Assembly (NCBI RefSeq): GCF_000346465.2
Contig: NC_034015.1
Location: forward strand, 12,810,637-12,874,636
Reading direction: 5' to 3'
DNA: 64,000 nucleotides
DNA from: Prunus persica
Taxonomy: Eukaryota; Streptophyta; Magnoliopsida; Rosales; Rosaceae
Of the stretch, positions 30,348-40,568 are shown piece after piece (position 1 is the stretch's first letter; the number at the start of each line of letters is the position of its first letter). Below the pieces are notes generated by a model. The model had not been told where the DNA came from. It saw only the letters and a list, made by a program, of their open reading frames with translations, and did not search any database. The position numbers were made by a program, and so were the translations under genes.

Positions 30348-31052
30348 ATGCCCCTACTCCCAGTTTCATATAGCCCGTCAAACGACAACGTTTCGCAGTC
30401 TGTTAAATCAAGACGCATTTCCAAATTATCCGTCTTCCAACCCATTATTCTATTATCACCTACATTATTAATATTTGGGACCTTGGCATTGCTGTGCATT
30501 TTCATGTCCTTATTGTCCCAAGTTCATCCACAAGCCCCAAATGTCCAACTAAACTCGCTCTTCATGTCCAAATTTAACATCTCCAACACAACATTGGGGG
30601 CTAATTGGGACATGACCCTTACAATAGACAACCCCAACCTGCTCACATGGGTTCGTTTCAACCACATCAAGGGTTCAATGTCGTACAAAGATAACATCCT
30701 CGCGATAAGCTCCATCGAGCCATTCATGTTGGGATTGAAGGAACGAAGAACGGTGAGGGTGAAGATATCGACGATGGGGTTGGGGGAAGAGGATCGTGAT
30801 CATCAGCTGGTGGTGAAGAAGAGGGTTTTGGATGAGATGATGAGCAAGAGACGTGAGGATGGAGCTGTGCATTTTAGCATGCAAATGTTTGTTTGGGCCA
30901 CGTATAGGACTGGTTTGTGGGGGACACAACAAGATGTTGTGATGAGCCCTCAGTGTTTGGATTTGAAGGTTGGGTTCTCGCGTGGAATTGGGTTCGGGAG
31001 TGGGATTAGTGGAGGGCCTATGATGTGTTCTGTTCCTATATTAATTAATTGA
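30348..31052 (+). CDS. LEA2 / NDR1-HIN1-like (NHL) membrane protein e; ancestral start codon lost
   Basis: LEA2 protein closely related to d. The frame is open from 30225 to 31052. The codon that aligns with the paralogue start (E-I-N-A-K-A-D follows) is GTG at 30309-30311, so the old ATG is lost. The ATG at 30225 would add about 28 residues, but it lies upstream of the TATA-like CTTTATATC (30236-30244) that aligns with the paralogues, so it may not be transcribed. I therefore favour the ATG at 30348 (MPLLPVSYSP), about 105 bases after TATA, giving 234 residues. The membrane segment is about 32-57, then VQLNSLFMSKFNISNTTLG, TIDNPNLLTWVRF and GFGSGISGGPMMCSVP. The domain is intact. Confidence 0.82.
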   Translation: MPLLPVSYSPSNDNVSQSVKSRRISKLSVFQPIILLSPTLLIFGTLALLCIFMSLLSQVHPQAPNVQLNSLFMSKFNISNTTLGANWDMTLTIDNPNLLTWVRFNHIKGSMSYKDNILAISSIEPFMLGLKERRTVRVKISTMGLGEEDRDHQLVVKKRVLDEMMSKRREDGAVHFSMQMFVWATYRTGLWGTQQDVVMSPQCLDLKVGFSRGIGFGSGISGGPMMCSVPILIN

Positions 31053-31259
31053 CCAAATTAGACTTTTTCTTTCTTTTTTCATGTAGAGGTTTTTAGTTTT
31101 AGATTGTTAATTTGATCGATGTAGGAGAATCAAAATCGAACCTGTAAATTAAGAACAAAGAAATGAATTGTTTTACGCATCAAAATTGAAGGTGAATATG
31201 AACGTGATGTTATGAAATTCTTTGATGATCTTTGTCTGGACTTGGATAAATAAAAAAGT

Positions 31260-32276
31260 GTATACTAGTGATTTATCTTATGAATTTGTACTTAACTTTT
31301 GATTTGCCCTATCTTTTTTTTTAAAGAAAATTAAGGATATAAACTTTTTTTTTCCGTCAATTTCTCCCTTACCGTCTAAATCCACAACATTTCATCTAAT
31401 TTGTCGTTAAATATGAGGGCAAATTGGTCATGTTGTACTTCTAAAATAAAATAATTTGAACTTTGAAATAATAATAAATAATGATAGGAAAAAAAAAGGT
31501 TTTTTTTTTTTTTTTTTTTTTAAGAGTAGAGAAAATGTCATCCTCAGACTTCCTATTAGCCTCTGAATTTCTGCTTACCAACTCCACTTCCTATAAGCTT
31601 CATACCAACCCCTTTCTTCCCCAAAATTGAACACATCCCATACAACAACACCAAAACCTCCACCATATATTTGAACAAAATCCCCCATATGTACTTATTT
31701 GAACACACACAAAAAACCCAGATCCATTTGATCAAAAATCGCACAAGGGGCAGAGGGGTTGTGGTGAGGTGGGTGATTTTGTGGTGTCAGGGATGGACCT
31801 GGGGTTTGGGGGAAGAGAGAGAGAGTGTGTGATGGTTGTGGGGTGGTGGCTGTGGGAGGGTGAGTTGTTGAGAGAGAGATGGAGATTGCGATGGATAAAG
31901 GGGTGGTCGTGGGTTTAAGGGTGTGTTGTGAAAAGGAAGGCAGCGACGGTGGGAAGGGGGGATGGGTTGCGAATTAGTCTTGGGGTGAGTTGCAGGTGGG
32001 AAATGGGTAGTCAGGTTGGGGAAGAAAAAGAGAGAAGGGAGGGGGGTTCTGTGGGTAGGATAGGTTTTTGTTTTGTTCCTTTTTTTTATAATTTTTTCTA
32101 AAAATATAAATTTTATTTTAATAATTTAACTGAAAATTGGATGCAATGTTGATGATTTAGACGGTAGGGAGAAAATTGGAGAAAAAAAAATTTTATATTT
32201 TTAATTTTCTAAAAAAAAAATGATAGGGGGTCAATTGAAACCAAGGTATAAGTCAAGGGACAAATCACTAGTATAC
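31260..32276. mobile_element. Mutator-like non-autonomous element with long inverted ends
   Basis: The left end GTATACTAGTGATTTATC and right end GACAAATCACTAGTATAC are complementary, and similarity continues inward for about 150 bases (CCGTCTAAATCCACAACATT versus the complement of AATGTTGATGATTTAGACGG). The core is G-rich and unlike the flanks, with no transposase. No clear 9-bp duplication was confirmed. Confidence 0.7.
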
Positions 32277-32551
32277 CATAAATATTTCACTACATAAATG
32301 AAATAAACAGAAGATTTCTAGAATTTACACGTGCTCTTACAGAAATTTCATTAAGTATTTGGTGTGCAAATGAATTTTTATTAATTTACTAGAGTCACCC
32401 TGAAAATAAAATAATTATCAGAATATAACTCAAATTTAAATCTCCTTTTTTTCTATTAAAAACAACTAATCCTCCTCGTAAAAATATTTACTCTCCTCAT
32501 TGTTTTTCGGTTGGATCCTCCACTTACATTATAATTGTAATTTATGCTAAT

Positions 32552-32672
32552 AGGGTCTAGTTCAGTTAAAAAATACTTTGATTTGCAAACTATTGGTCTC
32601 AAGTTTGAATCATATAGCACCGTGATAGGTCTATATGAGAAACCCCACTCTCTATAGTTTGGACAAAAATTA
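32552..32672 (+). repeat. tRNA-derived SINE, degenerate copy
   Basis: TAGGGTCTAGTTCAGTTAAA...TTGATTTGCAAACTATTGGT...AAGTTTGAATC...GAGAAACCCCACTC...TAGTTTGGAC aligns part by part with the SINE at 33266-33419. Confidence 0.65.
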
Positions 32673-33016
32673 TTGATATTTGATCTATCCTTTCAGATGT
32701 ACTTGACTCTTTCCAAACTATTTGCACTTGTGAAAGGACACGAACTGCAAACATCACTTCGTTTTACCAAAGCCAAAAAACGTCTTCAACCACCACGCGT
32801 ATATATCCTTCAAAACAAATAAAATAATTGCCCTGCAAACGCAACTTGATTTTAACCGCTGCCATCTTCCCTCATTTGTTCCTCTCTTCTCCCTCATCAT
32901 CTCCACCTTTCTCCCATCCATTATAAATCCTTAAATTCAGTAACTTATAATTAGTACTGGGAATTTTGCTTCACATATTGGATTGATTCAAGACCAAGGA
33001 AACTTAGCATCACAAG

Positions 33017-33708
33017 GTACGGCTTTCTTTCTCTATCTTTAAATTGTTATAAACTTCGTCTGGGTAAAATTAAGTTGTCAAAATCAGTAATTTGGTGAAC
33101 GGTTATAAAATCCAAGTCTTGCAAATTGTCTCTTTGATTTGTCCTCTTGAAGCTTCTTATTTGATTAATTATACCAAGTGAGTAATCTATTTGGAGAGTG
33201 TCTTACAAGTATGTTTGTAGCAACAAATACCCTGCAATACTGCATTTAAGAACAAACTACCTACTGCCAACGGGGTCTAGCCTAGTGGTAAAGGGCCTTG
33301 ACTTGCAGATCAGAGGTTTCAGGTTCAAATCTCACGGCATCATAGTAGTGTGTGTGTGAGAAATCCCCCACCCCTGTAGTTTAGACCATCACTTGTACTA
33401 AAAAAAAAAAAAAACTATTGAACAAACTACCTACTACATTTTATTTCTAATTTCTTGTTAGACTTTTTATAGCTTTGGCCGATCACTCTTTTTTTTTTCT
33501 TTTTTTTTTGGTTGTGAAATTAGTAAAATAGTATTTTTAAATTGAGGAATTAACAATTTTAATTCGGTCTATAGATTATATTAAAAAAAATGATGTTCTA
33601 ACATGTTATATATTGCTAGACTACGAACCACGAGTATTCTCTTTCACTGAATAATCGGTGAAAATTTCCCTAACATATCCATCTTGAACTTTGTATTCTC
33701 TCTTTCAG
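33017..33708 (+). other. Putative 5'-UTR intron of LEA2-f
   Basis: A donor CACAAG|GTACGG (33016/33017) and an acceptor CTCTCTTTCAG|GAAGAG (33708/33709) with a pyrimidine tract bracket 692 AT-rich bases. The acceptor is 12 bases before the ATG of LEA2-f. A plausible TATA-like CATTATAAATCC lies near 32920. A SINE sits inside the intron. Confidence 0.6.
33266..33419 (+). mobile_element. tRNA-derived SINE with 16-bp target duplication
   Basis: 154 bp. Box A TAGCCTAGTGGTAAAGG and box B GGTTCAAATCT, then GTGTGTGTGAGAAATCCCCC and an A-rich tail. An exact 16-bp target duplication GAACAAACTACCTACT flanks it (33250-33265 and 33420-33435). It is the best-preserved copy here; related copies are at 17634, 32552 and 60610. 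Confidence 0.9.
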
Positions 33709-33720
33709 GAAGAGTTATGC

Positions 33721-34380
33721 ATGGCTTCTTTGTGGTGCAAAAAGTCTCCAGATTGCAGTAAAATTCGTGGATACATCCTGCTTTTTGTTATAGTGGTGAG
33801 TCTAGCAACAGTCATCGGATTTTCTCTCTGGTTCTTAGGCAACTATGTGGATTCAAAGTCCGGCCCAGGAACAGACCCCCTTGTGCTTCGTTTGGATGCA
33901 TTTTCTCTATCGAATTTCGAGGTTTCGAATTCATCATTCTCAGCTGAATGGGAGGCCAAGTTGACATTTGGGAACCAAAACGGTGGCCTAACTGTTACCC
34001 TCAACCCCTTTGAGAGTTATGTGTTCTATAAAGAACGTGAGGCTCTATCATGTGCTTCTGTGGATGCAATGTTGCATGTTCCTCCAAGGAAACAGAAAAC
34101 TCTGCAGATCAAATTTGATCCGACAAGTTGCGGAGGAGAACAGCCGTATGTGGAGGATCGAGTGATGAAGGAGTTGAGTGAAGATCGAAAGAGTGGTCAC
34201 CTTAGCTTTAGTTTGAAAATGCGCATAGATGCTTCTTATAGTATGAGGGAGCTTTTGGGAATGGGAACCCAAGTGACTTTAAATCCTAACTGTTCAGGGT
34301 TGAAGGTTCAGTTTGAGGGTGCAAAAGGGGAGGGAAAGATAAATGGGGGCCGCAAGTGCACCATTCCATTACCTAAATGA
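33721..34380 (+). CDS. LEA2 / NHL-family membrane protein f
   Basis: 219-residue LEA2-type protein. N-terminus MASLWCKKSPDCSK, transmembrane segment at about 17-40, then a LEA2-like domain with LRLDAFSLSNFEVSNSSFSA, EWEAKLTFGN, a VFYKEREALSCASV strand and C-terminal INGGRKCTIPLP. The ATG at 33721 is used: no ATG occurs upstream in this frame, and it lies 12 bases after a likely splice acceptor. It shares the M-x-x-L-W-x-(K/R)-(K/R) start and general plan with LEA2-g 0.5 kb downstream, so the two look like a diverged tandem pair. A Cys pair in the domain (SCAS and TSCGG) is a local trait. Function is not known beyond the family link to membranes, defence and stress. Confidence 0.82.
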   Translation: MASLWCKKSPDCSKIRGYILLFVIVVSLATVIGFSLWFLGNYVDSKSGPGTDPLVLRLDAFSLSNFEVSNSSFSAEWEAKLTFGNQNGGLTVTLNPFESYVFYKEREALSCASVDAMLHVPPRKQKTLQIKFDPTSCGGEQPYVEDRVMKELSEDRKSGHLSFSLKMRIDASYSMRELLGMGTQVTLNPNCSGLKVQFEGAKGEGKINGGRKCTIPLPK

Positions 34381-34910
34381 TCATGCAATTCTTACCGTAG
34401 GTAAGGGCCGGCTCTGAAATTTTAAGGGATTATAGCAGGCGAAGATAAGCTCATGAAATAGGATTAATGTAAATTTCGTATAGATAAGTTGTTTATTTCA
34501 AAAAAATTGAGTCCTTTTTACTTGGGCCAGAGCACTTGAAAAAAGTAGGCAAAGCCCAACTTGTGAGAAATTCTTGTGATTTAAAAGTAGCAGGTTTTGC
34601 TATATAAGGAATTATTAACTCAACAAGTAACGGATGTCACGTAAAAGGAAATCAAATCAATGTGATTTAATTTTCTGGTTTTCTTCTCATTTTAAATTTT
34701 AAGCACCCTTGCATTAAATCATTGAGTTTATGCCAAAGGATGCCAATTAGCATTAACACTGAGCTTATCCATTTTTGACCTCCATGAATTAATGACATAA
34801 ATTTTTTGAACCAAAATGTGCACTGATTCTCTGAATTTGACTGCCATTTCAATATTAGTTTTTCCCAATACTCTCCCATTCACACCTTAACTCATTGCAG
34901 AAAAACAAAA
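34381..34910. other. Intergenic between LEA2-f and LEA2-g
   Basis: AT-rich with no other gene. CTCATTGCAG just before the LEA2-g ATG could be a splice acceptor of another leader intron, by analogy with f. Confidence 0.3.
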
Positions 34911-35537
34911 ATGGGCCCTTTGTGGTCTCGTCGCCACAAGGCACTGGCGGAAGAAATGTCCTTGAAATTGGCTGCTGCTACAATCCTCATCACATTACTT
35001 GCATTTGTCACCACCGTATGCTTGTCGTTGAACGGCGGCGTTCGAACATATCCCATTGCCATTGCTCAGCACTCTTTCTCTGTCTCAAACACAACGAAAC
35101 TCGTCTCTGAACTGCAGAGCGCTGTTTGGGATGCAGAGTTGAAGTTCAGCCAGAACAGTGATCTGCAAGTTCACATCAAACACTTTCAGGGCTTCGTGTA
35201 CTACCCGAAATTCGAACCGCTGTGGTGTGCCTCACTGAAGCCAGTGGACGTTGAGTTCAGGAGCCCAAATGGGCTGCACATAAGATTTGATATGAGAGAG
35301 TGTGGGGAGGAAGGGCTCGGGGTTTCGACAGAGGAAGCTCTGAAGGAGGTTCGTTTGGAAATGAAAATGGACCTGGTTGTGCCTTACCAGTTTGGAAAGA
35401 CCAGAATTTGGGCCTGGCTTTGGGGATTGAGTGTTGAAGAATCTTGTTCTGAGTTGAGAGTTGAATTTGTGTCTTCGGTTGGAGAGGGGAAACTGATTGG
35501 TGAGGGAGGATGGTGCTTTGTTCCATTGCCTGAGTAA
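34911..35537 (+). CDS. LEA2 / NHL-family membrane protein g
   Basis: 208 residues. N-terminus MGPLWSRRHKAL, transmembrane segment at about 18-40, then AQHSFSVSNTTKLV, WDAELKFSQN, a FVYYPKFEPLWCASL strand and C-terminal GKLIGEGGWCFVPLPE. The layout parallels LEA2-f (same N-terminal pattern, a C-A-S triplet in the same place, P-L-P end), so it is a tandem paralogue, though strongly diverged. The canonical N-P motif of LEA2 is replaced by F-S-Q-N, as in f (F-G-N-Q-N). The ATG at 34911 has a good context (AAAATGG). There is no break in the frame. Specific role unknown. Confidence 0.8.
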   Translation: MGPLWSRRHKALAEEMSLKLAAATILITLLAFVTTVCLSLNGGVRTYPIAIAQHSFSVSNTTKLVSELQSAVWDAELKFSQNSDLQVHIKHFQGFVYYPKFEPLWCASLKPVDVEFRSPNGLHIRFDMRECGEEGLGVSTEEALKEVRLEMKMDLVVPYQFGKTRIWAWLWGLSVEESCSELRVEFVSSVGEGKLIGEGGWCFVPLPE

Positions 35538-36069
35538 TTTTGAGTTATGATCAACTCATGCCAATCTAAATAATCTTTGTTTTTGCTTCCCCTTTTATTT
35601 AATTTTGTTTTGTTTCTCCTCTAAATTATTACCTCACAGAATTAGGCATCAAGCAGACAGACACAAAGAAGAGAGTTTGAGTCTCCACTCTCCTCTCTTT
35701 TTTTTTTAATACGCAGAAAAGAAAAATATGAAACTGACAGGATCACCCTCCATTCATACTGAAGGAGACGAGGTTACGTGACTTTGCAGTTTTCATAGTG
35801 AAGTTTGAAAAGGGTCAAATAATGCCAAGATTTTGTCACTTTCTTCGTTTCAATGTTAAATGTCCTCGATTATCACAATCATGATTCATCACGCCTCGTT
35901 TACTTCTTTAGCTTTTATTTCCATGTTCGATTAATTTCTTAATCCCTTCATTTTCTCCCTTGATTGTTTCCTTTAAATATTCTAGTTTACCATTTTTAGT
36001 ATAATTCTCTTGTATTTTTAGTTTTCCGTGTTGGATTAATTTCTTGTATAAATACTGAATTCTGCTCCC
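35538..36069. other. Intergenic; no gene seen
   Basis: 3' flank of LEA2-g and AT-rich DNA; nothing recognisable. Confidence 0.3.
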
Positions 36070-36446
36070 AGTAGCGCTATGGGCACCAACTTTTTTTATC
36101 AATTTTTTGATACCAACTTATGTAGCAACTGACATGGCAATTCAAGTCATTTGCCACCTCATCTATTTTATTTGAATAATTTAAATTAATGCACATAATC
36201 TATTTTAAATTAATTTATTTAACTTTTATATATTTATCTCTTCTCAAGTCATCTCCATCATCCATTCCCAGCCAACAGCTCCTCCATCGTAGCACCGCCA
36301 CGATCATGATGATAGCAAATTGATGGTTACGTTTATAGATGATAAGATGATGCTCATCTCTGATTTTGGGTTTTGGACATTTATGGTTCCTGGATTTGGT
36401 TGAGAGTATGGCGAGGAAGAAGAATCAAAGGAGAGTAAAGGCATGA

Positions 36447-36484
<38 letters not shown>

Positions 36485-36488
<4 letters not shown>

Positions 36489-36667
36489 CTGATCTTTTGG
36501 ACCACAGGAGTCCAAGAAATTTGTGGTCACTCACCGTTGGATGTAAATTCAACGGTTCACTCACTCTTGCACTCATTTTAAAAAACTTTTTTCAACCATT
36601 GGATTAATATCCAACGGTAGATAACCACAATCTCTTAGACTCCTGTGGTCCAAGAAATCATCGGGAC
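36485..36667. mobile_element. Small foldback MITE (Mutator-type), copy in a (TA)n tract
   Basis: About 183 bp, nearly palindromic: GATCTTTTGGACCACAGGAG at the left pairs with CTCCTGTGGTCCAAGAAATC at the right. Both flanks are (TA)n. It is the same family as 40385-40568, which has a clean 9-bp duplication. Confidence 0.8.
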
Positions 36668-37163
36668 TATATATATATATATATATATATATATGAATAG
36701 AGTTGGTGAATCATAGGATCTTATATGCAGTCTCACACCGATCACATCCCATATATTTGGTTTTTCTTTGGATGATAATCACTGGTTTTCTTTGAACTTG
36801 GCTGGAAAACTATTATTGCTTTGTTGATTATTAATATTATTGTAAATTCTACAAAACAACTAATTACGTTGATACTATGATTGGTATGAAAACATTGAGG
36901 ATTTAACAAATCAGTTAAGAGAGGTGTGATGAGAGCTCTTCAATGGAAGGAATGATTATTGAGTTTCTAGGGCTTTTTTGGGGTTGGGGAAGGGTTCACC
37001 GTTGAACCAAAACTTATGGGTATTTTTCTTTCTTTTTATTTTGTTGGACAATTTCTCTTTCTTTTCTTTTTTTTCTTTTTTCTTTGTTCAGGAACAAAAT
37101 GTGTAATTAAAAAAAATGACATGGCAAATGACAAGGATTGCAATCTCATGTACTACATCTATT

Positions 37164-37829
37164 GGAGAAATTATAGAATGCTATTGTATTACCATGTCAG
37201 CTAATTATACTTCCATTCAAAATATGTCATACGTCATTTTAAAAAAAGTATAATTTTTTGTTTTACAGCTGGACTTTTGCCCTCTAGAATAATATTTGAA
37301 AAAACAAAAAAACCAAAGACGCCGGAAACCAACTCCCACGACAACTCAAATCTTCCTACCTTGCACTACCAACCACCCAACCCAATCGCCCAAGGGTTTT
37401 GATTGGCCACCTGGTTAATCTAAAACAAGAACCACATAAAGAAATAACTGGAAATAACAATAACTGATTATTCCCTTTGTGGTTTCTGTACAAATGATTA
37501 TCAACAAACCAAAAAAATAAAATAACCAGCACACTATAGAAACCTGTCGAGTCCCTAAACGAGCTTCATAATCCATGGACTATTGGGTTGGTGGAAGAAG
37601 TGCGAGGATGGGGATTGGGTTGTGGTGGGAGGTGGTTTCGAGTGGCTTCTTTGGGTTTTTCCTTTTCTAAATTTTTTTAATAAAAAAGTCTTATTCTACA
37701 GTTAAAAGAAAGTATTAAATTCAGCTGTAAAAAAAATTATAATTTTTTAAAAAAACATGATATATAGCATATTTTGAATGAAAGTACCGCTAGCTGACGT
37801 GATAGTACAGTATCATTCTATAATTCTCC
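37164..37829. mobile_element. Inverted-repeat element (inner), 666 bp
   Basis: GGAGAAATTATAGAATGCTA at the left matches the complement of the right end (GGAGAATTATAGAATGATAC), and similarity continues to ATTCAAAATATG, about 65 bases in. No coding capacity. It lies inside the 36070-37880 element. Confidence 0.7.
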
Positions 37830-37880
37830 ATGTGTTGGTATCAATTAATTGGTAAACAAGTTAGTGCCCGTAGCATTATT

Positions 37881-38636
37881 GTTTTGCTCCTTTCAATTAG
37901 GGATGAGCATTGGTGGATCGAACAGGTTTGGACGTTACACATCATGTGAATCGGATTTATAACCACCGATACATCGACAAGTCCAACTCAGTTGATTTGC
38001 GGGTTGGGTCAGGCAGGCACCGCAAGTTGGAGGAAGGTGAAACTTGCACAGAGCCAAATAGATGAAGCCTTGAAGATGGAACTTTGAACTTGGTTGGTAG
38101 GTGGCTATGGCGGGGCGACAACTATATCAAGAGACAATTTCATATTTGGGAGTGAGGGAATGAGGGCCACGTCATGTTCATGTATGTAACTTGCAAAAAA
38201 ATTGTACAATTTTCCATGGGAAAATTATGCTCTCCCCACGTAGCTTCTCCTCTAATAGTTGAGGATGAAGGAGATAAGCAATCAGACAATGGGAAAATTT
38301 TCAAGTATGGTGTTTCGGGCAGAGGCACTCAGAAAACACACCTAAGTATTCCCCTAAATAAACTCATGCTTGCAACACATGATCTTTAATGTGTGCCATT
38401 GTTCGTGGCCATGAAGATTGACATGGGGGTGCTAATATGCCAATTTTGCTAGCTATAATCCTTTTGTCTTCATCACTTATTTCCTTAACATAGATTACAA
38501 CTCCTAATTAATTACCTTGTCCTACGCTCTTTCCGCGGCTTTTCACAGCACACCCACCTATTTTTACACTCTCATTTCCTTCAATAATTAATCTCCCTCC
38601 AATACACATTTTAATCCCCTACCCCAAAAACTCCCT

Positions 38637-38697
<61 letters not shown>

Positions 38698-38754
38698 GGA
38701 AGATTCCTGAGAGAGAGAACGAACATCCCGTATATATAATTAATAGCAGCACAT
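37881..38754. other. Intergenic and leader of LEA2-h, with (CT)n
   Basis: No gene. A pure (CT)n run at about 38640-38695 lies 60 bases before the LEA2-h ATG, probably in its leader. The run may vary in length between individuals. Confidence 0.5.
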
Positions 38755-39630
38755 ATGGCTTCCACAACCGAAACTAATCAACCCCGCTCCTCCGACCAAC
38801 CCGCAACACAATCATCAGAAGCCCACCAACCTCGAGCCCCCATTGACCCCTACCCCCCGCCCGCCGGGGGCACCTATCCGCCATCCAACATGAGCTACGC
38901 GCACCCACAAGGATACCCCACCGTAGCGCCCCCCTACCACGGGTACCACCCGAGCGCCTACAACCCTTATTACGGGGACCCCTACTACACCACCACCTCC
39001 TACAACCAAGCTGACGAGGCCGCCAGCAGCTGCTTCCGGTGCTTCTGCATCATCATGTTCCTCCTCGTCATCTTCACCCTCCTTGCCAGCATCGTCATGT
39101 TTGTCGTGGTCCGCCCGGAAACCCCGGCCTTCAAGGTCGAGTCCTTTAGCGTCTCCAACTTCAACCTCGTCCCAGGGAGCAAAGTGCTCTCCGGGAAATG
39201 GGAGGCCTCCATCTACGTGGACAACCCCAGCTACAGGATGAAGTTGGAGATAGACAGGTGGGAGACCTCCCTGTACCACAAGGACAACTATCTCGCGATG
39301 GGCTCCGTCATGCACTCCATGAATCTCGAATCTCGGTCAAAAGGCACGATGCACATGAAGATGGAGACGTACAATACAACGGCGAGCAGCGCGGTAGAGG
39401 ACATGGAGAAGGAGCAGAAGGAGGGCGGGAACGTGAGCTTCAATTTGAGGTTGACGCTTTCGTACGACATGAAAGCCAGTGGTTTTTTGTATAATCACTA
39501 TAGTAACTACAGAAGTGGGACCCTCCGGGTGAAATGCTCGGATTTGAAGGTGCCGCTGCCGGCGGGGTCAAATACTGGCAGCATGCCCAGTGGGAGCTCG
39601 AAGGCATGCGATATCTCCGATGGTTTCTGA
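38755..39630 (+). CDS. LEA2 / NHL-family protein h with proline/tyrosine-rich N-terminus
   Basis: 291 residues. The first 90 are rich in Pro, Tyr, Gly and Ser (YPPPAGGTYPPSN, GYHPSAYNPYYGDPYY), then a Cys-rich SSCFRCFC before a transmembrane segment at about 97-119, then the LEA2 domain with FKVESFSVSNFNL, KWEASIYVDNPS, SLYHKDNYLAMGS, a KMETYNTTAS region and a C-terminal CSDLKVPLP. The cysteines at the membrane face are possible acylation sites (inference). The first half of the coding sequence is clearly more GC-rich than its flanks. The ATG at 38755 follows the (CT)n leader and is the first in frame. Belongs with proline-rich NHL proteins; function not known. Confidence 0.87.
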   Translation: MASTTETNQPRSSDQPATQSSEAHQPRAPIDPYPPPAGGTYPPSNMSYAHPQGYPTVAPPYHGYHPSAYNPYYGDPYYTTTSYNQADEAASSCFRCFCIIMFLLVIFTLLASIVMFVVVRPETPAFKVESFSVSNFNLVPGSKVLSGKWEASIYVDNPSYRMKLEIDRWETSLYHKDNYLAMGSVMHSMNLESRSKGTMHMKMETYNTTASSAVEDMEKEQKEGGNVSFNLRLTLSYDMKASGFLYNHYSNYRSGTLRVKCSDLKVPLPAGSNTGSMPSGSSKACDISDGF

Positions 39631-40384
39631 TTATTTAGTCATAGACGAGAAATGGGTCGGATATTTTTTGTATGGTCTCTCGGTCTCATTTACTTTCTTC
39701 CCATGTCTCCTCCATATGTGGGAATTGTGTATTTGGCTAACTTATATTAGACGAAGTCATATGTTCATAATTTTAGAAACCCTTAAATCTGTTAATTTTA
39801 TTGTAGAAAATTCTTTAGACTATTGTTTCTAGGATTTCTTGTGCTTTGTTTAATTTTAATTTTGTTATAACTATATAGTGACACATAATGACTAACTCGG
39901 GATCTGACCGTATTTCTCTTTTCAGTATTAAAAGGCATTAGTCATATTATTTCATGTTTGTATCGAATTACACAATACTAACCGAAGTTATAGAAGATTC
40001 TTAATCCATTCATTAATCATGTATGGTTAACTAAATGCAAAATTTCTCAACTTTAACATAAGTTACTCATTCTTTGATAAAAACATATATATAGTTTATA
40101 TTCAATTGAATATGTTTGGATAAATTTTAGCTTTCGTTATTGACCAATGATATGGAGAACACTGCACAATGTGATCCGCGATCGTCCCTTCATGTCTATT
40201 GTTTTTGAGGCACTTTGCAAATAAGTCTCTCCAAATTCTATTTCATAATCAAATTTGAACTAAAAAAATAAACCTTTAGACCCGACTTTTATTGAATCTA
40301 ATAATACCAATTGATAGGTCAACAGCGTTTAGCTCACTGAAAAAGTGATATTGACAGGAGAATAATTATGTAGTTTAGACTATT
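39631..40384. other. 3' flank of LEA2-h; no gene seen
   Basis: AT-rich, no coding signals; ends at a MITE. Confidence 0.3.
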
Positions 40385-40568
40385 CAGTCCTGATCTCTCA
40401 GACCACAAGAGTCCAAGAAATTGTGGTCACCCACCGTTGAATATTAATCCAATGGTTCAAAAAAGTTTCTTAAAATGAGTACAAGAGTGAGTGAACCGTT
40501 AAATTTACATCCAACGATGAATGACCATAAATCTCTTGGACCCCTGTAGTCCAAGAGATCAGAACTGC
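40385..40568. mobile_element. Small foldback MITE (Mutator-type) with 9-bp target duplication
   Basis: 184 bp. An exact 9-bp target duplication TAGACTATT (40376-40384 and 40569-40577) points to the Mutator superfamily. The ends CAGTCCTGATCTCTCAGACC and the complement of GGACTACAAGAGATCAGAACTGC-type right end fold back. It is the same family as 36485-36667 but in the opposite orientation. Confidence 0.88.

Larger units (their letters stand above)
36070..37880. mobile_element. Large inverted-repeat element (outer), interrupted by two smaller elements
   Basis: The left end AGTAGCGCTATGGGCACCAA and the complement of the right end (AATAATGCTACGGGCACTAA) are inverted repeats; both continue inward with ATCAATTTTTTGATACCAAC / CCAATTAATTGATACCAACA. 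The body is AT-rich with no frame. It contains the elements at 36485-36667 and 37164-37829. The class is probably Mutator-like; no target duplication was confirmed. Confidence 0.55.
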
